A stretch of 51,171 nucleotides of DNA from CBDHFQ01 sp965262565 (GTDB lineage: Bacteria; Bacteroidota; Bacteroidia; J057). Shown piece by piece: positions 26,828-36,476 of this stretch. Both the position numbers and the translations under genes were made by a program. The DNA lies in NCBI GenBank assembly GCA_965262565.1, contig CBDHFQ010000035.1:1-51171 (forward strand), in the 5' to 3' direction. Below the pieces are notes generated by a model. The model searched no databases. It saw only the letters and a list, made by a program, of their open reading frames with translations, and was not told where the DNA came from. How positions within the stretch are numbered: the first letter of the stretch is position 1; each line of letters opens with the position of its first letter.

Positions 26828-29800
26828 TTAGAATCCTAAATTTACTCCTAAAGTATAGATTTGATTATTTGGGAATGTACCGCGATCAATACCGTTACTT
26901 TGATCAGATACATTTACTCCATTCACATTTCTACTAATAGATGGTAAAGCAGGATCAATATTCTCATAATCAGTAATTGTAAATAAGTTCTGAGCTTGAA
27001 CAAATACACGAAGATTATTCACTCCTGCAAATCCTAATGCCCCAGAAGGAATCGTATATCCTATTTGCAAGTTTTTCATTCTCACATAAGAAGCATCTTC
27101 AACATAGAAATCACTTACTTGTCTACTGAAAGTATCATTTTGATCTAAACGTGGATACTTAGGATTTAAATTCTGAGGTGTCCAGGAATTAGCTACCAAA
27201 TCTTCTCTCACATTGGTATTGAACAATCTGAAGATGGTAAATTCCTTAGTTATATCAAATATCTCATTACCGAATGAACCAAAAAAGAACATGTTCATAT
27301 CAAAGTTTCTCCAATTGAACCCCAGGTTAAATCCTACAGTTGCATCTGGATGATAACTCCCTATAATAGTTCTATCTTCAGCGTTTACTATACCATCACC
27401 GTTAAGGTCCACAAATCTAAGTCTCCCCGGAGCAGCACCATCCTGAGTTGCATGAGCCTGTACAGCAGCTTCATTTTCAAAAAATCCATCAGTTTGTAAT
27501 CCATAAAATGTTCCAATGGGGCTCCCTAGTTCATTAATGACAATGTTACCGTTTCTACCTCCAAAACCTCCGAAAAAGAAATCTTGTTCTCCATCGATTC
27601 GAGTAATTTCATTTTGGTATGCACCTAGATTAACGGAGGTATTGATGGATAATTCAGGAGTAATATTTCCTCTGTACGAAATAGAAAAGTCAATCCCTCT
27701 ATTTCGTACTTCCCCTATATTTTGGAATGGTGGATTAGCACCTCCAGCAGTAGCGGGTTGTTGAGGGGCGAATAATAAACCATCCTGGTTACGCTCATAC
27801 AAATCAAGTACTACTTCTAATCGGTTGTCTAGGAAAGACGCATCAAACCCTATGTTGGTATTAATATTTTCCTCCCACTGAAGTGCATCATTCCCTACGG
27901 CAGTAAGAATGAATCCTTGTACTAGAGAAGTATTTGTCCCATTGATATCGTAGAATGCCTGATCGATTCCACCACCAAACTGATCGCTAGTACGTCCGTT
28001 AGGTATTTGCTGGTTCCCGGTTACACCCCAACCCCCACGAATTTTTAGGTCTGACAACCATCCTACATTTGCCATGAAAGGTTCGGAGGATAGTCTCCAA
28101 CCAAGACTGAAGGCAGGAAATACCCCAAATCTGTTTTCGGATCCAAATCTGGAAGAACCATCTCTTCTAATGGTAAAGCTGGCCAAGTATCTATCATCAA
28201 AAGAGTAATCAATTTTACCAAAGATTGAATTCAAGGAATTCAATCCCCCAAAGCTATTGATATTACGTGTATCATTATTCGCTAAAGCAGCATTGATATA
28301 TCTTGCATTAATATCAAGGGTAATGAAATTTTGAATACCTCCATCTAGCCCTCTATTACTAAAATCAAGCGCTTCATAACCAGCTAAAACATCCAGCGTA
28401 TGAACACCAAAATTCTTTCTGTAGTTCAATGTATTGGTCCAGGTCCAATCAAAATTAGTTCTCCATCTTTCGGTTAATCCAAAAGCAAAGTTTGGTTCTG
28501 AATCTTCAGGAGAAGGTAATACCCAATCGGGCTCAAAACTTGAACTATAGTTAATACCGAAACTAGTTCTCGCTTTAAGACCATCTATAATTTCTACTTC
28601 TGCAAAGGCATTTCCAAAGACCCTATTTCCAGTAAATACATCATCCTGGTTCTCAAATAAGATTTTTCGAGGATTCGATCCGTTTCCTAAACCTACTGCT
28701 TTTGCTCCAGCAAAATACCCATCTATATCAAAGACAGGAATGACAGGTTGGAATTTGATGATTTGGCCAATGACTGACCCTTCTCCTTGGTTTCCGAAAC
28801 CACCGTCTACATCCTCAGTTCTGGTAAGAGCAATATTCTCTCCAAACTTAAATCTACCAGCAGTGAATTCACTATTGGCACGGATCGAAAACCTCCTGAA
28901 AAAAGTTTCTCTCAGCGTACCATTTTGATCAAAATATCCTGCTGTGATACTAAATACAGAATTTTGTGTTCCACCAGAAATATTCAGGTTGTGATCTTGA
29001 ACGAATGCAGGATCAAAAGACTCATCCCACCAGTCTGTTCCTTGGCTGGCACGCATGATCAGATTAGCTGTGCTTGCATTAGTAAGATCCAAAAAGTAGG
29101 AGCTTTCATCTACGTCTGTAAAGGGAAGATCCTGACTTCCCCCATTTGGCCAGATATAAGTAGGAATAGTAGGATTATTGGGATCTCCAAAAATGTTAAT
29201 GGGAACAGGTATGTCAGCATTTTCATGTGCCACCCTTACTACCTCTGCGTAATCCAGGGGATTTTTAATAAGGAAATCATTAAATCCACCCACTGGCGTT
29301 TGAACTCCTACATAGCCATCATAAGAAACTTTGGTTCTACCCGCTTGTCCTTTTTTGGTAGTGATGATTACTACCCCATTACTAGCCCTTGATCCGTAGA
29401 TAGAAGTAGCGGAAGCGTCTTTCAGTACCTGAATAGATTCGATATCAGTAGGATTCAGGAAATTACTGAATGCATCCTGTATAGGTACTCCATCGATGAC
29501 GTAAAGTGGGTCGTTATTACCAAACCCACTAATACCGCGAATTCTTACAGTGGAGCGGCTACCAGGTCTACCATCTGTGTTAATCGTTACCCCTGCAGCT
29601 CTACCTTCCAGACGCTGTAAGAAGCTTGCAGAAGTAATTTGATTCAATTCCTCAGCATTTACCACAGAGACAGCACCTGTGATGTCTCTTTTACGTTGGG
29701 CCGTGTAGCCTGTAACGACTACTTCTTCCAATTGCATACCCTCCACCATATCAAGGGTAAGATTGGTTTCTTCTCCAAGAGAGATTTGGCGAGTAGTAAA

Positions 29801-30052
29801 TCCGATGTAGGACACGTTTAAGATATCGCCAGGCTTAGCTTCAAGAGAAAACCTGCCTTGTTCATCAGTTAACGTACCTGTAGTAGTACCTTGAATTAAA
29901 ATAGTTGCTCCGACTAAAGGATCATTTGTTCCCTGGTTAACTACAGTTCCAGAATATGTCTGAGACTGGGCCAGTAATCCTGTAGTGAGCAACATCAAAA
30001 AGGCTAGGGTGAGCATAACCCTACCCGAAAGCATAGTGTAAATAGTCCTCAT
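26828..30052 (-). CDS. SusC/RagA family TonB-linked outer-membrane transporter
   Basis: 1074 residues. A signal peptide covers about residues 1-28 (LLTTGLLAQ). A carboxypeptidase D regulatory-like beta-sandwich follows (about 33-115: YSGTVVNQGTNDPLVGATI to LTLDMVEG), then EEVVVTGYTAQRKRDITGAV, the usual link into the plug domain. The plug holds GVTINTDGRPGSRSTVRIRG and DGVPIQDAF (about 118-240). The rest forms the beta-barrel, ending in a short strand with terminal Phe (TLGVNLGF), as outer-membrane proteins do. It imports bulky substrates captured by the partner SusD, powered by TonB. It heads the minus-strand operon susC-susD-lipoprotein. No ECF sigma/anti-sigma pair is adjacent, and the N-terminus lacks the extra signalling domain of transducer-type receptors, so regulation is probably from elsewhere. 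Confidence 0.95.
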   Translation of the reverse strand: MRTIYTMLSGRVMLTLAFLMLLTTGLLAQSQTYSGTVVNQGTNDPLVGATILIQGTTTGTLTDEQGRFSLEAKPGDILNVSYIGFTTRQISLGEETNLTLDMVEGMQLEEVVVTGYTAQRKRDITGAVSVVNAEELNQITSASFLQRLEGRAAGVTINTDGRPGSRSTVRIRGISGFGNNDPLYVIDGVPIQDAFSNFLNPTDIESIQVLKDASATSIYGSRASNGVVIITTKKGQAGRTKVSYDGYVGVQTPVGGFNDFLIKNPLDYAEVVRVAHENADIPVPINIFGDPNNPTIPTYIWPNGGSQDLPFTDVDESSYFLDLTNASTANLIMRASQGTDWWDESFDPAFVQDHNLNISGGTQNSVFSITAGYFDQNGTLRETFFRRFSIRANSEFTAGRFKFGENIALTRTEDVDGGFGNQGEGSVIGQIIKFQPVIPVFDIDGYFAGAKAVGLGNGSNPRKILFENQDDVFTGNRVFGNAFAEVEIIDGLKARTSFGINYSSSFEPDWVLPSPEDSEPNFAFGLTERWRTNFDWTWTNTLNYRKNFGVHTLDVLAGYEALDFSNRGLDGGIQNFITLDINARYINAALANNDTRNINSFGGLNSLNSIFGKIDYSFDDRYLASFTIRRDGSSRFGSENRFGVFPAFSLGWRLSSEPFMANVGWLSDLKIRGGWGVTGNQQIPNGRTSDQFGGGIDQAFYDINGTNTSLVQGFILTAVGNDALQWEENINTNIGFDASFLDNRLEVVLDLYERNQDGLLFAPQQPATAGGANPPFQNIGEVRNRGIDFSISYRGNITPELSINTSVNLGAYQNEITRIDGEQDFFFGGFGGRNGNIVINELGSPIGTFYGLQTDGFFENEAAVQAHATQDGAAPGRLRFVDLNGDGIVNAEDRTIIGSYHPDATVGFNLGFNWRNFDMNMFFFGSFGNEIFDITKEFTIFRLFNTNVREDLVANSWTPQNLNPKYPRLDQNDTFSRQVSDFYVEDASYVRMKNLQIGYTIPSGALGFAGVNNLRVFVQAQNLFTITDYENIDPALPSISRNVNGVNVSDQSNGIDRGTFPNNQIYTLGVNLGF

Positions 30053-30117
30053 AAGTTATCAATTATACATGTTAATGTAATGCTAACAATGAAATTACAT
30101 AATAATTCTTCGAGTTC

Positions 30118-30134
30118 GTAAACCTTTACGTAAA
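30118..30134. promoter_or_regulatory. Overlapping palindromes upstream of susC, possible operator
   Basis: GTAAAccTTTAC (30118-30129) overlaps the perfect palindrome TTTACGTAAA (30125-30134), about 66-82 bp before the susC start codon. Overlapping inverted repeats in a promoter region are typical of repressor or activator sites. No regulator gene is adjacent, so the binding protein is unknown. Confidence 0.35.
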
Positions 30135-30211
30135 TCTGACAGAAATAAGAAAGGACGCTACAGGATGGTATTTACAAATAATAAAAAATTAAGTTTATAT
30201 TTAATTATTGT

Positions 30212-30562
30212 TCAGGCTATATGAACATACAAATGCCAGTGGCGCTTGCATCCAGGATTAAAGGGATGGTGGCAGTGGATACAATTGTTAGCATGTTGAA
30301 TATAAGTTTGGAGGTCAATGAGGTTTTGGCAATTTCCACATAAAATTACCTTTTTCTGAGCGTCCCTTTTTAATGACCATGTCGAAGGTTTCTTTCCATG
30401 AATAGCTATAAAGCATTGATAACAAGGATAAAATAACTTATCACCAGGAAATTGGAACGAAACTATATCCTTTTCACTGTGCCAATGAGCACACCTGCCT
30501 TTAGCATCCACCTTAATTCCATGGACGCGAATATTACCGATATTAATATAATCTCTGATCAT
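30212..30562 (-). CDS. CHY zinc-finger protein
   Basis: 116 residues that match the bacterial CHY zinc-finger family. His14-Gly15 is followed by GRCAHWHSEKDIVSFQF (Cys24, His26, His28), then FYPCYQC (Cys47, Cys50), LCGNC (Cys75, Cys78), and the end CIHCHHPFNPGCKRHWHLY (Cys94, Cys97, Cys105, His108, His110). Two usual ligands look altered: the Cys-Cys after the DIVSF strand reads Pro-Gly, and the His after the second CxxC is Phe. The function of these small bacterial proteins is poorly known; related domains in eukaryotes occur in ubiquitin ligases. It is transcribed divergently from the SDR gene with 95 bp between them. Confidence 0.85.
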   Translation of the reverse strand: MIRDYINIGNIRVHGIKVDAKGRCAHWHSEKDIVSFQFPGDKLFYPCYQCFIAIHGKKPSTWSLKRDAQKKVILCGNCQNLIDLQTYIQHANNCIHCHHPFNPGCKRHWHLYVHIA

Positions 30563-30657
30563 TATTAAATAGTAAATTATTAACCTAACGAGAATATAAG
30601 TGATAATCTAATTAAAGAAGTTTAGTAAATTATCCGCATCATCCTATTATCCAACTT

Positions 30658-31479
30658 ATGAGTCAAAAACCCAATAATCGACTACATCATCAAACTTGTA
30701 TTGTTACTGGTGCTAATTCTGGCATTGGAAAGGAAGTTGCCATTGCTTTAGGAATGGATTGTGGAAATGTGGTAGTGAATTACATTTCCAATCCCGAAGC
30801 GGCCGAAGAAGTGGCGGATATCATTGAAAAAAATGATACCGAGGCAAAGGCGATCACTTATAAAGCCGATGTAAGTAAAGAGGATCAGGTAGAAGCGATG
30901 TTCCAAACTGCCATTGACACCTTTGGGACAGTAGATATTCTTGTAGCGAATGCAGGAATCCAGAGAGATGCTGCCTTTCATGAAATGACCATGAAACAGT
31001 GGCAACAAGTGATAGATGTAAACCTGACTGGTCAATTTTTATGTGCCCGTGCAGCTATCAGGGAATTTTTAAGAAGAGGAATGCGACCAGATATTTCTAC
31101 CTCCCTGGGAAAAATTATTCATATGAGTTCTGTACATGAAGTGATTCCATGGGCAGGACATGCAAACTATGCTGCTTCTAAAGGAGCCATCGTTATGTTA
31201 ATGCAATCTCTGGCACAAGAATATGGACGTCAAAGAATCAGAGTGAATAGTATCGCCCCCGGAGCTATCCAAACCCCTATCAATACCGATTCCTGGGAAA
31301 CACAAGAGGCCCTGGATAAATTAATGCAACTCATTCCTTATAATCGCATTGGTCAACCTCATGATATAGGCGCAGCAGCTGTTTGGTTAGCTTCAGATGA
31401 ATCGGATTATGTTACCGGAACTACTTTGTTTGTAGATGGTGGGATGACTTGTTATCCCGGATTCACCACTAACGGCTAA
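30658..31479 (+). CDS. SDR-family oxidoreductase, glucose 1-dehydrogenase-like
   Basis: 273 residues, a classical short-chain dehydrogenase. The cofactor motif TGANSGIG is at residues 18-25, NAG at about 100 (VLVANAGIQRDA), catalytic Ser158 in HMSSVHE, and Tyr171 with Lys175 in NYAASKG. The C-terminal end includes the usual DESDYVTGTTLFVDGGM. Glucose 1-dehydrogenase-like members oxidise sugars or other alcohols with NAD(P). The position 53 bp before a glucosidase gene on the same strand suggests a two-gene unit that releases and oxidises glucose or a related sugar. Substrate specificity cannot be read from the sequence. Confidence 0.88.
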   Translation: MSQKPNNRLHHQTCIVTGANSGIGKEVAIALGMDCGNVVVNYISNPEAAEEVADIIEKNDTEAKAITYKADVSKEDQVEAMFQTAIDTFGTVDILVANAGIQRDAAFHEMTMKQWQQVIDVNLTGQFLCARAAIREFLRRGMRPDISTSLGKIIHMSSVHEVIPWAGHANYAASKGAIVMLMQSLAQEYGRQRIRVNSIAPGAIQTPINTDSWETQEALDKLMQLIPYNRIGQPHDIGAAAVWLASDESDYVTGTTLFVDGGMTCYPGFTTNG

Positions 31480-31532
31480 TTCGTTTTTGTTATTTATTCA
31501 TTCATTTTCTATTACAAAACAACCTCTCATTC

Positions 31533-34004
31533 ATGTCTGAAACTCATATCATAGCGGAAGAATTACGACTAAAACATCACGAGGGAAATAAAGTAGACTG
31601 GAAAAAGTGGGGACCTTATCTAAGTGAACGTCAGTGGGGTACTGTAAGAGAAGATTACAGCCCTCATGGAGATGCCTGGACTTTTTTTCCTCACGATCAT
31701 GCCAGGAGCAGGGTTTACAGATGGGGGGAGGATGGTTTAGCAGGCATTAGTGATGCCGATTGTAATATTTGTTTTGCATTGGGGATGTGGAACGGCCAAG
31801 ATCCCATCATTAAAGAGCGCTTATTTGGATTAAAAGGCCCCGAAGGTAATCATGGAGAGGATGTGAAGGAATTGTACTACTATCTGGATAATACGCCTAC
31901 CCACAGTTATATGAAATACCTGTATAAATACCCCCATCAGGCTTATCCATATGATGAATTGGTACAGGTTAACCAACAACTACCAAAACATGAGAGAGAG
32001 TACGAAATATTAGATACAGGGATATTTGAAGATGACAGATATTTCGATGTATTTATAGAGTATGCCAAAGCTTCTCCCGAAGATATCCTTATTAAGATTA
32101 CTGCCTGTAACAGAGGCCCTGATTCTGCTACACTGACACTTCTTCCCACACTTTGGTATAGAAATTTATGGAAATATCAATTGATCGGGAATAAGCCTTC
32201 TTTATTTTATTACCATCAACAAGGAGAGGTTCATTCGGTACATCTGTCTCATGCCAACCAAGGAGAATATTACTTTCATTTTTCGGCACCTCAGCGTATG
32301 TTATTTACTGAAAATGAGACAAACAGAGAAAAAATCTTTGGAGAAAAGAATGTATCCCTACTGGTGAAAGATGCTATTAATGATGCTGTGGTCCAGCAGG
32401 ATTTTTCTGTATTTGAAGGAGTAACGGAAGGAACAAAATGTAGCCCTTTTTATCAAGCTGAGGTTTTTGCCGGTGAATCATGGGAAGTGAGATTGCGACT
32501 TTCAAGAGAAAAAGGAGTAGATGATGTGTTAGGTGATTCATTTACTCGCATTTTTGACCAAAGAATCCAAGAAGCGGATGAATTTTATGCGCAATTCATT
32601 CCTTCACATGCAGACCCCGAATTAAAGCAAATCCAGCGGCAGGCATTTGCAGGAATGCTTTGGACCAAACAGTACTATAATATTGATATGAATATTTGGC
32701 TGGACGGTGATCCTGGGCTACCAACTCCACCAGAAAGTCGCAAAAAACAGAGGAACAAAGAGTGGCGTACCTTGAATAACGAAGATATCATTTCCATGCC
32801 GGATAAATGGGAATTTCCTTGGTATGCCACCTGGGATCTTGCTTTTCATACGGTTCCGTTGGCGATGATCGACGCTCAATTTGCAAAGGATCAACTTATT
32901 TTGTTCTTGCGAGAATGGTACATGAATCCTCGAGGGCAATTACCCGCTTATGAGTGGGCGTTTAGTGATGTAAATCCTCCAGTGCATGCATGGGCTTGTA
33001 TGGAGGTGTATAGGATAGATAGGTATAGAAATGGGAAAGCTGATGTGGACTTTTTAAAGAGGGTGTTCCAAAAGTTGACGCTAAATTTTACCTGGTGGGT
33101 AAATCGGAAAGATGTCAATGATAATAATATTTTTGAAGGAGGATTTTTGGGGTTAGATAATATTGGGATTTTTGATAGAAGTGCGGGAGTTCCTGGTGGA
33201 GGTACACTGGATCAAGCAGATGGGACAAGTTGGATGGCTATGTTTTGTTTGAATATGTTGGATATGGCCGTAGAATTATCTATGCACGATCCCACTTATG
33301 AAGATGTGGCTACTAAATTTTTAGAGCATTTTATATATATAGCGGAAGCACTCAATCAATTACATATAGATTATGGAAGTGCCTGGAATGAAGAGGAAGG
33401 ATTTTTCTATGATATGCTTACCCTTCCTAATGGAGATACCATTCCGCTGAAGATTAGATCATTAGTAGGTCTTACTTCTCTATTTGCCACCTTTGTCCTG
33501 AAGAAGGAAGTTTGTGAAAAGCTAAAGGGATTTTCTGACCGGCTAAGGTGGTTTTGGCATTACAGAAGGAGAACCGGTCAATTTCAAGTTATCGAGGAAT
33601 TGCGAGATAATGAAGATATTTTGCTGTCATTGGTGCCTAAGGAACGATTGATACACTTATTGGAAGCGCTGTTAAATACAAATGAATTCTATTCGGATTA
33701 CGGAATTCGATCGGTCTCCAAGCTTCACAAGACACCTTATGAGTTGTATATAGATGGGCAAATCTTTAGCTTCCAGTATGAACCAGGAGAAAGTCAAACC
33801 AATCTTTTTGGGGGAAATTCCAACTGGCGAGGTCCTATCTGGATACCCATGAATTTCCTTATCATACAATCTTTACGTGAACTGCATACCTATTATGGAG
33901 AAGATCTTAAAGTGGCTTGTCCGACGGGAACCGACAGAATCAGATCCTTGGATGGCGTTGCCGATGATATTTCCCTACACCTTATTTCCCTGTTTTTTAC
34001 CTGA
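31533..34004 (+). CDS. GH63/MGH1-type glucosidase, main part up to a frameshift
   Basis: 823 residues up to a premature stop. The N-terminus (KKWGPYLSERQWGTVREDYS, DAWTFFPHDHARSRVYRWGEDG) is typical of bacterial GH63-type glucosidases of about 880 residues. The (alpha/alpha) barrel follows with WYATWDLAFHTVPLAMID and, near the end, GNSNWRGPIWIPMNFL. There is no signal peptide, so it is probably cytoplasmic. The frame ends in ...LISLFFT at 34004. One T too many in the T6 run at 33993-33998 explains this: with T5 the sequence continues LISLFLPDPDTGLRPV, the expected family C-terminus, which runs on to 34200. It either lacks about 65 residues, including the conserved HGDNGRGLGASHQTGW block, or the extra T is a sequencing error. 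These enzymes cleave alpha-glucosidic or mannosylglycerate-like bonds; the exact substrate is uncertain. Confidence 0.87.
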   Translation: MSETHIIAEELRLKHHEGNKVDWKKWGPYLSERQWGTVREDYSPHGDAWTFFPHDHARSRVYRWGEDGLAGISDADCNICFALGMWNGQDPIIKERLFGLKGPEGNHGEDVKELYYYLDNTPTHSYMKYLYKYPHQAYPYDELVQVNQQLPKHEREYEILDTGIFEDDRYFDVFIEYAKASPEDILIKITACNRGPDSATLTLLPTLWYRNLWKYQLIGNKPSLFYYHQQGEVHSVHLSHANQGEYYFHFSAPQRMLFTENETNREKIFGEKNVSLLVKDAINDAVVQQDFSVFEGVTEGTKCSPFYQAEVFAGESWEVRLRLSREKGVDDVLGDSFTRIFDQRIQEADEFYAQFIPSHADPELKQIQRQAFAGMLWTKQYYNIDMNIWLDGDPGLPTPPESRKKQRNKEWRTLNNEDIISMPDKWEFPWYATWDLAFHTVPLAMIDAQFAKDQLILFLREWYMNPRGQLPAYEWAFSDVNPPVHAWACMEVYRIDRYRNGKADVDFLKRVFQKLTLNFTWWVNRKDVNDNNIFEGGFLGLDNIGIFDRSAGVPGGGTLDQADGTSWMAMFCLNMLDMAVELSMHDPTYEDVATKFLEHFIYIAEALNQLHIDYGSAWNEEEGFFYDMLTLPNGDTIPLKIRSLVGLTSLFATFVLKKEVCEKLKGFSDRLRWFWHYRRRTGQFQVIEELRDNEDILLSLVPKERLIHLLEALLNTNEFYSDYGIRSVSKLHKTPYELYIDGQIFSFQYEPGESQTNLFGGNSNWRGPIWIPMNFLIIQSLRELHTYYGEDLKVACPTGTDRIRSLDGVADDISLHLISLFFT

Positions 34005-34200
34005 CCCCGATACTGGATTAAGGCCAGTACATATTCCTTTTGATGTATATAAAGATAATCCTCATTTTAAAGACTTAATATTGTACTATGAGCACTTTCA
34101 TGGGGATAATGGAAGAGGGCTCGGAGCTTCACATCAAACGGGCTGGACGGGATTGGTAGCGAGAATGATAGATATATGTGGCTGGAAGAATAGCAGATAA
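33997..34200 (+). CDS. GH63/MGH1-type glucosidase, C-terminal tail in the shifted frame
   Basis: This is the rest of the gene starting at 31533, displaced by one base at the T6 run 33993-33998. It encodes LPDPDTGLRPVHIPFDVY followed by FKDLILYYEHFHGDNGRGLG and ASHQTGWTGLVARMIDI, the standard end of GH63-type bacterial glucosidases. It then stops at 34200. The ATG at 33877 opens a frame through this tail but lies inside the main coding frame, so it is not a separate gene. The whole gene would be 31533-34200, about 888 residues. Confidence 0.85.
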   Translation, partial: LPDPDTGLRPVHIPFDVYKDNPHFKDLILYYEHFHGDNGRGLGASHQTGWTGLVARMIDICGWKNSR

Positions 34201-34338
34201 GAATTATTGGAACAGAATATTGGAAGAAGTGCAAAGGTATATGGAGTTTTTGAAGATATGGGGCTTTCATGATTGTACGGGACAGTTTTATAGATTATTG
34301 GAAACATACTTACCTTCAATACTATACAACGCCTGCAT

Positions 34339-36003
34339 ATGAAATCCTTTTGCCTTTCCTTAATACTCGTCTTTTCTATTTGCCTTATAAGCTGTGATTC
34401 TGATAAGCATCAACAAACCTCATTTGCATTTAGCAGTACCGATGGGGAATCTAAATTACCCTTTAGACCAAATATTTTATGGATTGTTGCTGAGGATCTG
34501 GGACCGTATATATCTCCCTTTGGAGATTCTACCATCAGTACCCCCAATCTTAGTAGATTAGCTGCTGAAGGAGTTCGGTACACTCATGTTTTTTCTACTT
34601 CCGGCGTTTGTTCACCTAGTAGAGCAGCAATTGCCACAGGAATGTATCCTAATCATATAGGAGCAAATCATATGAGGGTAGGGGGGAATATTAAATATTT
34701 ACCCGAAGGACTTGTGCCATATGAAGCGGTCCCTCCACCTGCAGTAAAAATGCATAGCGAATATATGCGTAGGGCAGGATATTTTACTACAAATAATGCT
34801 AAAGAAGATTATCAATTTAAAGCTCCAGTGACTGCCTGGGACGAAAATGGCAATCAAGCTCATTGGAAACATCGACCTGAGGGAAAACCTTTTTTCTCCA
34901 TATTTAATTTAGGAGTTACGCATGAATCTCGCATTTGGGTAAAAGCAGAAGATTCTTTGTGGATAGATGCCAATGAGGAAGTACCTATCCCTCCTTATTT
35001 GCCTGATACAGAATTGGCTAAAAAGGATGTACGTAGGATGTATTCCAACATAAAAGAAATGGATGCGCAAGTAGGAGCATTATTAGATGAACTAGAAGAG
35101 GCAGGACTCATGGATAGTACGATCATTTTTTGGTATGCTGATCATGGAGGACCGCTGCCCAGACAAAAAAGATTGCTCTATGATTCCGGTTTGCGTTTAC
35201 CATTAATTATCCGATTTCCGAATCAGGAGAAAGCGGGAGAAGTAGATAATCAGCTTATTAGTTTTATTGATTTTATGCCAACAATTATGTCCTTAGCTGG
35301 TGTTATGCCTCCCGCTCATATTCACGGTCAAGCATTTGTTGGGCCATATCAAGCTACTGAGTCCAGATCTTATATACATGCAGCCGCTGACAGATTTGAT
35401 GAAAAATATGATATGATTAGAGCAGTCAGGGATCAACGATTCAAATATTTGAGGAATTATCGTCCTGAGCAGGGATACTATCTGGCTGTGAAATATAGAG
35501 AAAACATGCCTATAATGCAGGAACTACTGAGATTAAAAGAAGAGGGAACATTGACTCCAGAACAAGCGCTGTGGTTTAGGGAAGAAAAGCCTGAAGAAGA
35601 ATTATTTGATTGTGAAAATGATCCGCATGAACTTCACAATATAGCCGATGATCCGAACTACAAAGAAGAGTTGGAGCGATTGAGAGCAGAATATGAGAGT
35701 TGGATGGAAAACATAGATGACAAAGGATTTGTACCAGAGACTGAATTATTGGAATCGATTTGGCCTGGATTAATTCAGCCTAAAACAAGTAATATAGTCT
35801 CCAACAAAACGGAGGGAAGAATTAGCCTGGATTGCGAAACTGAAGGTGCTTCTATTGGATATCAAACAGCTGAAAGTGTAAATGAGTTAACAAATAGTTG
35901 GGATATTTACGAAGATCCAATTTCTGTACCTGAAGGTGAAAGTGTATTTGCAGTTGCTCATCGATTAGGATATCAGCCTAGTGATACGTTAGTTTTAGAT
36001 TAG
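34339..36003 (+). CDS. Sulfatase lipoprotein (S1 type)
   Basis: 554 residues. The N-terminal lipoprotein signal ends LISC (Cys19). The alkaline-phosphatase-like fold starts at RPNILWIVAEDLG (43-55). Cys91 in VCSPSRAAIATG is the C-x-P-S-R site that must be converted to formylglycine for activity. A later FWYADHGGPLPRQK block carries Asp-His metal ligands, and LRLPLIIRFP follows. The last 70 or so residues (GRISLDCETEGASIGYQT to FAVAHRLGYQPSDTL) look like the chitobiase/beta-hexosaminidase C-terminal domain often appended to Bacteroidota sulfatases. It would remove sulfate from polysaccharides in the periplasm or on the outer membrane. It lies 138 bp behind the glucosidase gene and may be independent. 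The substrate (for example heparan-like or algal glycans) cannot be assigned. Confidence 0.92.
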   Translation: MKSFCLSLILVFSICLISCDSDKHQQTSFAFSSTDGESKLPFRPNILWIVAEDLGPYISPFGDSTISTPNLSRLAAEGVRYTHVFSTSGVCSPSRAAIATGMYPNHIGANHMRVGGNIKYLPEGLVPYEAVPPPAVKMHSEYMRRAGYFTTNNAKEDYQFKAPVTAWDENGNQAHWKHRPEGKPFFSIFNLGVTHESRIWVKAEDSLWIDANEEVPIPPYLPDTELAKKDVRRMYSNIKEMDAQVGALLDELEEAGLMDSTIIFWYADHGGPLPRQKRLLYDSGLRLPLIIRFPNQEKAGEVDNQLISFIDFMPTIMSLAGVMPPAHIHGQAFVGPYQATESRSYIHAAADRFDEKYDMIRAVRDQRFKYLRNYRPEQGYYLAVKYRENMPIMQELLRLKEEGTLTPEQALWFREEKPEEELFDCENDPHELHNIADDPNYKEELERLRAEYESWMENIDDKGFVPETELLESIWPGLIQPKTSNIVSNKTEGRISLDCETEGASIGYQTAESVNELTNSWDIYEDPISVPEGESVFAVAHRLGYQPSDTLVLD

Positions 36004-36131
36004 TATACCCTTTGATTCAAGTCAGCTATGTAGAAGCTTTAGTGGAAAATGTTAATAATCAACCAGTAGTGAACAAATATAGGTTTGATGAGATAAAGGG
36101 ATAATAATTACTTCGTCAAGTTTGAAAAAAT

Positions 36132-36152
36132 GCGGGATTGATCTAATCCCGC
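36132..36152 (-). terminator. Intrinsic terminator, minus strand
   Basis: gcgggatt (36132-36139) and aatcccgc (36145-36152) form a perfect 8-bp stem with a 5-base loop. On the minus strand it is followed by attttttcaaac, a good U-tract; on the plus strand there is none. It would end transcripts coming from the remnant region and, by read-through, the ara operon. Confidence 0.7.
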
Positions 36153-36320
36153 CTACACCTAACTAACTAAACTACTACCAAAACAACACTACAAATTAGC
36201 GTCAATTTGCAGATGTTAGTTTATATATTTCATACATGCAGTTTAATTCAAAGCTATATTGAAAATAGACTATTATTTTAAATAATCCAAATAGTCTCTG
36301 TATTGAACTTTAAAAAACTT

Positions 36321-36476
36321 TCATGACTTTTTACCTACTTGATAACTCATAAGATCATTTATAAACTTAGTAGGCGTTTTACCAAATTCTTATTTAAATG
36401 GTTTGGTGAAGTATGATTGACTTTGAATTCCAACTATATACATCGTTTGAGTCACCGATACATTTTCTCCATTTTC
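36321..36476 (-). pseudogene. AraC-family regulator, C-terminal HTH remnant
   Basis: Read on the minus strand, the frame ending at a TGA at 36321-36323 gives ENGENVSVTQTMYIVG, then SQSYFTKPFK, a TAA stop, and EFGKTPTKFINDL. This is the second helix-turn-helix of AraC-family regulators (the usual pattern is NVSEVAYMVGF-SYFTK-FKKEFGKTP-F). One in-frame stop replaces a Lys codon (aaa to taa), and everything upstream is missing. It abuts a sulfatase remnant in another frame of the same strand. In this family the domain occurs in free AraC proteins and in hybrid two-component regulators. Confidence 0.75.

Noticed and set aside
28787..29392. 201-residue open frame on the plus strand
   Set aside because: It lies antisense within the clear susC coding frame, has no family resemblance, and its composition is that of reversed beta-barrel codons.
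34202..34342. Short open stretch after the glucosidase (NYWNRILEEVQRYMEF...)
   Set aside because: No start codon, only about 47 codons, no recognisable family; probably chance between two genes.
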